A stretch of 64,000 nt of DNA from CAYJCL01 sp964370475. Its GTDB lineage: Bacteria > Bacillota_I > Bacilli_A > RF39 > UBA660. The notes below the pieces were generated by a model that did no database searches, had not been told where the DNA came from, and saw only the letters and a program-made list of their open reading frames with translations. Made by a program: the position numbers and the translations under genes. The stretch is from contig CAYJJI010000001.1 in NCBI GenBank assembly GCA_964370475.1, positions 1 through 64,000 of the forward strand, written 5' to 3'. Shown one piece after another: positions 59,901 to 64,000 of the stretch. Every line of letters starts with the position of its first letter. Position 1 is the stretch's first letter.

Positions 59901-61142
59901 CTATTCTACAACATCATGAATTAAAGTAAAATCTGATTTTTCACCTATTTTATAAGGTACTCCTTTAGCTTCAATTGGACTATCACTAAACATAGTAAAT
60001 AATACATCTCCAATTTTAACTTCATCATTAATATGTTTATTTATAACAATACCAGCATTAAAGTCTATTTTATCTTCCAAAGTTTTACGACCAGCACCTA
60101 ATTCTAAAGATAACTTACCCATTTGCAAAGCATCAATAGAAGTAACATAACCACTAAATTTACTTCTTACATCTACTCTATACTTAGCTACTTCATCAAC
60201 TAAATGAATATTACCACCTTGATAACTAATAAATTCTCTTAACTTATTTAAGCCATCACCTTCAAGTATTTGTAAAACAATTTCTTCACTTTTATCTAAA
60301 GACATATTATGTCTTAAAGAAATAATCTGACTAGCTATAGTAATACATAAATCACGTAACTCCTCATTACCCTTACCACTTAAAACCTCAACAGCTTCTC
60401 TAACTTCTAATCTATTACCAATAGTAGATCCTAAAGGAATATCCATATTAGATAAAATAGCTCTAGTTTTAATTCCACACTCAGAACCAATCTTAACCAT
60501 TAATTTAGCCAATTTTTTAGCATCTTTAATATTCTTCATGAATGCTCCACTACCTACTTTAACATCTAATAATAACGTTTTAGCTCCACTAGCAATCTTT
60601 TTACTCATAATACTAGCAGCAATTAATGGAATGCTCTCAACAGTACCAGTAACATCTCTTAAATGATATAACTTCTTATCAGCAGGAGCAATATTCTTAG
60701 TTTGACCCATAATAGCTATATTAATTTTTTTAGCTTGATCTATAAATTCTTCTTCAGTTAAAGAAGTATTAACTCCAACTGACTCTAACTTATCAATAGT
60801 ACCACCAGTATATCCAAGACCTCTACCACTCATCTTTGCCAATCTACAATGAGCACAAGCAACAATAGGACCGACAATCAAACTAACCTTATCACCAATA
60901 CCTCCAGTAGAATGCTTATCAACCGTTTGAAAAGGCAAAGTAACACAATCTCCAGAATCAGTCATCTCTTTAGTTAAGCAAATCGTCTCCGCCTCACTCA
61001 TTCCATTAATAACAATAGCCATTAATAAAGCAGATATTTGATAATCTTTAAAACTATCTAAATTAGTAATAAAAAAACTAATATCTTCATTAGATAACTC
61101 TAATTTATTCTTCTTCTTTTCAATAATATCTAATATAGTCAT
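59901..61142 (-). CDS. pdp: Pyrimidine-nucleoside phosphorylase
   Basis: The 413-residue enzyme cleaves uridine, thymidine or deoxyuridine with phosphate to free base and (deoxy)ribose 1-phosphate. Signature motifs are DKHSTGGIGDKVSLIVGPI, SGRGLGYTGGTIDKLE, LYHLRDVTGTVESIPLIAASIMSKK and the C-terminal barrel GAGRK. The family also contains thymidine phosphorylase DeoA. Firmicute members of this length are usually Pdp. Its start overlaps cdd by 4 bp, so the two form a pyrimidine salvage operon. Confidence 0.94.
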   Translation of the reverse strand: MTILDIIEKKKNKLELSNEDISFFITNLDSFKDYQISALLMAIVINGMSEAETICLTKEMTDSGDCVTLPFQTVDKHSTGGIGDKVSLIVGPIVACAHCRLAKMSGRGLGYTGGTIDKLESVGVNTSLTEEEFIDQAKKINIAIMGQTKNIAPADKKLYHLRDVTGTVESIPLIAASIMSKKIASGAKTLLLDVKVGSGAFMKNIKDAKKLAKLMVKIGSECGIKTRAILSNMDIPLGSTIGNRLEVREAVEVLSGKGNEELRDLCITIASQIISLRHNMSLDKSEEIVLQILEGDGLNKLREFISYQGGNIHLVDEVAKYRVDVRSKFSGYVTSIDALQMGKLSLELGAGRKTLEDKIDFNAGIVINKHINDEVKIGDVLFTMFSDSPIEAKGVPYKIGEKSDFTLIHDVVE

Positions 61143-61525
61143 TTAACTTCTCCCTTAAAAGCATAAGGTAATATACTATCAAGAGTATACTCCAATATCT
61201 CATCATTATTCTTTACATATATCTTAAAATCACTATTACAAAATTCACTCATCACTTGACGACACACTCCACAAGGATAAGCAGGTTTATTTATATCATT
61301 ACCAACAATAGCAATAGCAACAAACTCAAGTTCACCTTCACTAACTGCTTTAAAAAAAGCAGTTCGCTCAGCACAGTTACTAGGAGAATAAGCCTCATTT
61401 TCAACATTACAACCAGTATATATCTTACCACTTTTAGTTAATAAAGCTGCCCCTACCTTAAAATTAGAATAAGGACTATAAGAAAATTCACGCGCTTCTA
61501 TTGCACTATTAATTAATACATTCAT
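61139..61525 (-). CDS. cdd: Cytidine deaminase
   Basis: The 128-residue enzyme deaminates cytidine and deoxycytidine to the uridine forms, which Pdp can then cleave. The zinc site is Cys51 with catalytic Glu53 (SNCAERTAF) and PCGVC (Cys85, Cys88). The substrate motif FKVGAALL and TGCNVENEAY precede it. This is the compact homotetrameric type. It is the first gene of cdd-pdp. Confidence 0.97.
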   Translation of the reverse strand: MNVLINSAIEAREFSYSPYSNFKVGAALLTKSGKIYTGCNVENEAYSPSNCAERTAFFKAVSEGELEFVAIAIVGNDINKPAYPCGVCRQVMSEFCNSDFKIYVKNNDEILEYTLDSILPYAFKGEVK

Positions 61526-61559
61526 AATACACTCTCCATCTTAAAAATTATAACATAAA

Positions 61560-61580
61560 AAAAAGACTTATAAAAGTCTA
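61560..61580 (-). terminator. Terminator of the pilin-like gene pair
   Basis: AGACTT-ttat-AAGTCT (minus strand) then eight T. The same hairpin recurs at 63905-63925. Confidence 0.7.
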
Positions 61581-61582
61581 TT

Positions 61583-62299
61583 TTAATGATAATATACTCT
61601 ATTTATAAAAGTTTTAACTTCATCATAAACCATATACTCTAAATCATTTACATTGTCACTAAAAGGATAAATATAATCTACAACACTTAACTCTTCTAAA
61701 GACCTTAAATCATTCAAATTAATATTAGTAATATAAACTAATTCACTTTTATTAAAAAACAAATTATATCCACTTACATCAATCATAGTATCAGATTCAT
61801 TTCCAACAGTAGTAGAAATTTCATAAGCATTAAAATCTTCTATCTTAGAAACATCAACACTAACTGAATAATCATCTTTTCTAATAGATTCAAAATATTC
61901 AGTAATAATCGGTTCAACTACAACTTTCCCAGCATAACTATCTATTAAGATAGGTATATTAGAAAAAGCAATACTCTCTTCTCCAGCTAATATATTCCCA
62001 CCATATACCGTCTCTGACTTTATCAAGTTTTCTTCATAATCATAATACTTAACATTAAAATCAATTGATTGATTTTTATTAGTATTATTTTCATAAATAA
62101 ATACTAGTAGATCTTGTTTACTTATCAAATGATAAGTAAACAATACATCACTCTCTATAACCTCAATGTCCTCAGATTTATAATTATTAGAAACTAATAC
62201 CTCCAAAGATTCATCAACACCTTTATTTATAAATAAATAAATTGATAAACTAATAAATATTATCGACACAAAACTTAAAATCCATATAGCTATTTTCAT
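61583..62299 (-). CDS. Membrane-anchored beta-rich protein next to a pilin-like gene
   Basis: The 238-residue product has an N-terminal anchor (about 3-24) and an extracytoplasmic region built of beta strands. Two stretches (FTYHLISKQDLLVFIYENNT and NAYEISTTVGNESDTMIDV) look like repeated immunoglobulin-like or FxLyD-type domains. No catalytic motif or Cys is present. It starts 18 bp after the pilin-like gene stop, after GGAGG, so the pair is one transcript. It might assist or accompany the pilin-like protein at the surface. The family is not identified. Confidence 0.55.
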   Translation of the reverse strand: MKIAIWILSFVSIIFISLSIYLFINKGVDESLEVLVSNNYKSEDIEVIESDVLFTYHLISKQDLLVFIYENNTNKNQSIDFNVKYYDYEENLIKSETVYGGNILAGEESIAFSNIPILIDSYAGKVVVEPIITEYFESIRKDDYSVSVDVSKIEDFNAYEISTTVGNESDTMIDVSGYNLFFNKSELVYITNINLNDLRSLEELSVVDYIYPFSDNVNDLEYMVYDEVKTFINRVYYH

Positions 62300-62317
62300 T
62301 TTCTAACCTCCAAAAAA

Positions 62318-63853
62318 TCACTCAACTTCATAACACATACCCTCTGGACTATTTCCAAGACATCTTTTAATTTCACATGTATGTTCACCAGTACAAACAT
62401 CAAATCCCCAATCAGACCAAGGACCATTTTCTCTATAACCACTTCTTTCACAACTAAAAATAGGTTGATCTGCATTATTAATACAATAAGGATGACTTAA
62501 AACATAAAAGCTACCATTATACTGACATCTATTTCCATTATCACATACATATCCTGGTATAGGAGCTTTCGGATATACATGATGACCACTAATAAAAACA
62601 GAAGACCTAGTCCTATACTTAGTTACTATTGATAATTTAAAATAAACTTCAACAACAGTATTCTCTCTTGGCATAATAAAATTATCACTATTTAATAAAA
62701 CTCCATTAACATACATTTTATCCACTTCATAATTTACATTCGGAACAAATGATAATGAAATATTATTTCCAAATAAAGAAGAATCCTTACTTGAATATGC
62801 AACTCCACCATCACCATTAACAACACTAATGGTATATAAAGTTTTATCAACCTTACTTACATTAAAAGGCATCTTAGCTTCATTACCTGCATTATCATAA
62901 ACATATAAAACATAATCCCCATTATCTCTAGTAACAGTAATCAAACCATTATTAGAAAGAAAAACATTAATATCATTAATTCTTAATGAATTAATACCAG
63001 AGCCAACAACGCCATCATTATATTCGATATTTACTTCTCTATCCTTATTTATATACTCACTATTATCAACATCTACTTCAATTACTGGAGGAATCTTATC
63101 AATCTTAAGTGTTCTAACTTTAGTTTTAAATCCTTCATTAGTTAAAATAGAACCATATATTGAAATAATAGAATTATCGGCACTAACTAATAACATATTA
63201 GAACAATCATCAACATTATTAATATCTACATTAGAAACATCACAAAAATTACTATCACTATACTTTGAAGACTTATTTACTCCACCTCCAGTAAATACAA
63301 TATCAGATCCTTCCTTAACGCTAAATCCATCATCAACATCTAAAACTAATAAAACGTCAGTATTAATCCAAACAAATTCAGATAAACCACTAATTAATTC
63401 TAATTTATCACCAATAACCCCGTTAACTACCTTATAACCATCAAATTTCAACCCATCTTCATCTTCAAGTTCATATTTAACACTACAATCATCAATTACT
63501 TCATCAGAAAAAGTAGCAACAATTTGATTCTTAGAAAAAGATATATTTATTGCATTACAACTCATATCACTACTATCAACAGGATTAATAACTTTATCAC
63601 TATTAACATCATCAGAACTAATATATCCATCATATACAAGCTGTAAAACAGGTATCGTTATCGGAGCAGACAAGTTAAGTTCATCTCCCCATTTTTCAGA
63701 AGCTATTTCCAAACTTTGTATTTTATTATCTAAAGCCTTTTGCTTTCCTGAATTAGTAATATTTATATAACTTGGAATAGCTATCAATAACAAAATACCA
63801 AGTATTACTATAGCTACTAATATTTCAACAATTGTAAATCCCTTATATTTCAT
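62318..63853 (-). CDS. Large type IV pilin-like surface protein
   Basis: The 511-residue protein starts with a class III prepilin signal: a short basic leader, then GFTIVEILVAIVILGILLLIAIPS, split here as GFTIVEILVAI followed by VILGILLLIA, with Glu at +5. Ordinary pilins have 110-180 residues; this one adds Ig-like parts (DKIPPVIEVDVDNSEYI, VYDNAGNEA), an InlB-type repeat (YTISVVNGDGGVAYSS to VEVYFK) and a Cys-rich C-terminal domain (about 425-511, eight or more Cys, with GPWSDWGFDVCTGEH). It may be a minor, tip-located pilin or adhesin. No pilus motor or prepilin peptidase gene is in the window. Confidence 0.8.
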   Translation of the reverse strand: MKYKGFTIVEILVAIVILGILLLIAIPSYINITNSGKQKALDNKIQSLEIASEKWGDELNLSAPITIPVLQLVYDGYISSDDVNSDKVINPVDSSDMSCNAINISFSKNQIVATFSDEVIDDCSVKYELEDEDGLKFDGYKVVNGVIGDKLELISGLSEFVWINTDVLLVLDVDDGFSVKEGSDIVFTGGGVNKSSKYSDSNFCDVSNVDINNVDDCSNMLLVSADNSIISIYGSILTNEGFKTKVRTLKIDKIPPVIEVDVDNSEYINKDREVNIEYNDGVVGSGINSLRINDINVFLSNNGLITVTRDNGDYVLYVYDNAGNEAKMPFNVSKVDKTLYTISVVNGDGGVAYSSKDSSLFGNNISLSFVPNVNYEVDKMYVNGVLLNSDNFIMPRENTVVEVYFKLSIVTKYRTRSSVFISGHHVYPKAPIPGYVCDNGNRCQYNGSFYVLSHPYCINNADQPIFSCERSGYRENGPWSDWGFDVCTGEHTCEIKRCLGNSPEGMCYEVE

Positions 63854-63904
63854 AACTACCTCTACTATAACAAGTATAACCTAAAACAAAATAAAAACCA
63901 ATAA

Positions 63905-63925
63905 AAAAAGACTTATAAAAGTCTA
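63905..63925 (-). terminator. Terminator at the end of the partial gene
   Basis: AGACTT-ttat-AAGTCT (minus strand) then seven T; overlaps the stop codon of the gene entering from the right edge. Confidence 0.7.
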
Positions 63926-64000
63926 TTTTTTAATTACTTCCATAGCAGCACGCATTTTCAAATCATACTTAACTATATCTAATCCACCAAATGAATCTAA
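63923..64000 (-). CDS. 3' end of an unidentified gene
   Basis: The last 25 codons of a minus-strand gene (ending VKYDLKMRAAMEVIKK) enter from the right edge and stop in TAG at 63923 inside a terminator hairpin. The coding reading is supported by the hairpin placement and the similar arrangement at 61583. Too little is present to name it. Confidence 0.55.
   Translation of the reverse strand, partial: LDSFGGLDIVKYDLKMRAAMEVIKK

Overview
The window comes from a very AT-rich, low-GC Firmicute (Bacillota), most like an uncultured gut lineage near the Bacilli/Erysipelotrichia/RF39 group. The lineage is inferred from gene content, because there is no rRNA here. TGA is a stop codon (for example in the rnfC-like gene) and TGG is tryptophan, so the code is standard and not mycoplasmal. 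Most genes lie on the minus strand with short gaps or 4-bp overlaps, as expected for a compact genome read mainly in one replication direction.

Layout. 1-963 is a cut-off surface protein with leucine-rich repeats. 996-4676 holds uvrC with an RnfC/RnfD-like pair. 5244-7473 holds three small related proteins of unknown function, followed by trxA, a cvpA-like gene, rnhC, holA, comEC, comEA and a ftsW-family gene (to 14237). A YjcZ-like spore peptide, def and ylmH follow on the plus strand (to 15929). Then come smc and rnc, two large tandem sigma-70-family paralogues with extra domains (19619-23196), yidD, a ZnuA-like lipoprotein and tRNA-Ser. Two ABC ATPase-permease fusions, tRNA-Glu/Ile/Lys, a polysaccharide deacetylase and tRNA-CAU/Leu lead to 31219. 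The segment 31297-39121 holds small proteins, a sugar kinase, a zinc-protease-like protein, pyruvate phosphate dikinase and a Xer recombinase. From 39177 the window alternates large surface proteins with conserved housekeeping and sporulation genes. These are spoIIP-gpr with divergent rpsT, miaA-mutL-yqeH-yqeG, an Hpt-REC protein, sigK, divIVA, sepF, ysxE-spoVID, lon, pdp-cdd, and finally a large type IV pilin-like protein.

Two themes stand out. First, a sporulation gene set (spoIIP, gpr, sigK, spoVID-ysxE, a YjcZ-like peptide) keeps Bacillus-like gene pairing, but gpr and spoVID are much shorter than in Bacillus. This suggests a streamlined spore former or a lineage losing the trait. Second, four surface proteins are built from two kinds of N-terminal membrane module and two kinds of C-terminal display domain (22-residue leucine-rich repeats or an FGE/C-type-lectin-like fold), in all four combinations. 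Next to one of them (51650-52433) is a non-coding stretch with a broken second copy of its variable-looking C-terminus and a chain of perfect hairpins. I consider that stretch the best candidate for an undescribed diversification or rearrangement locus.
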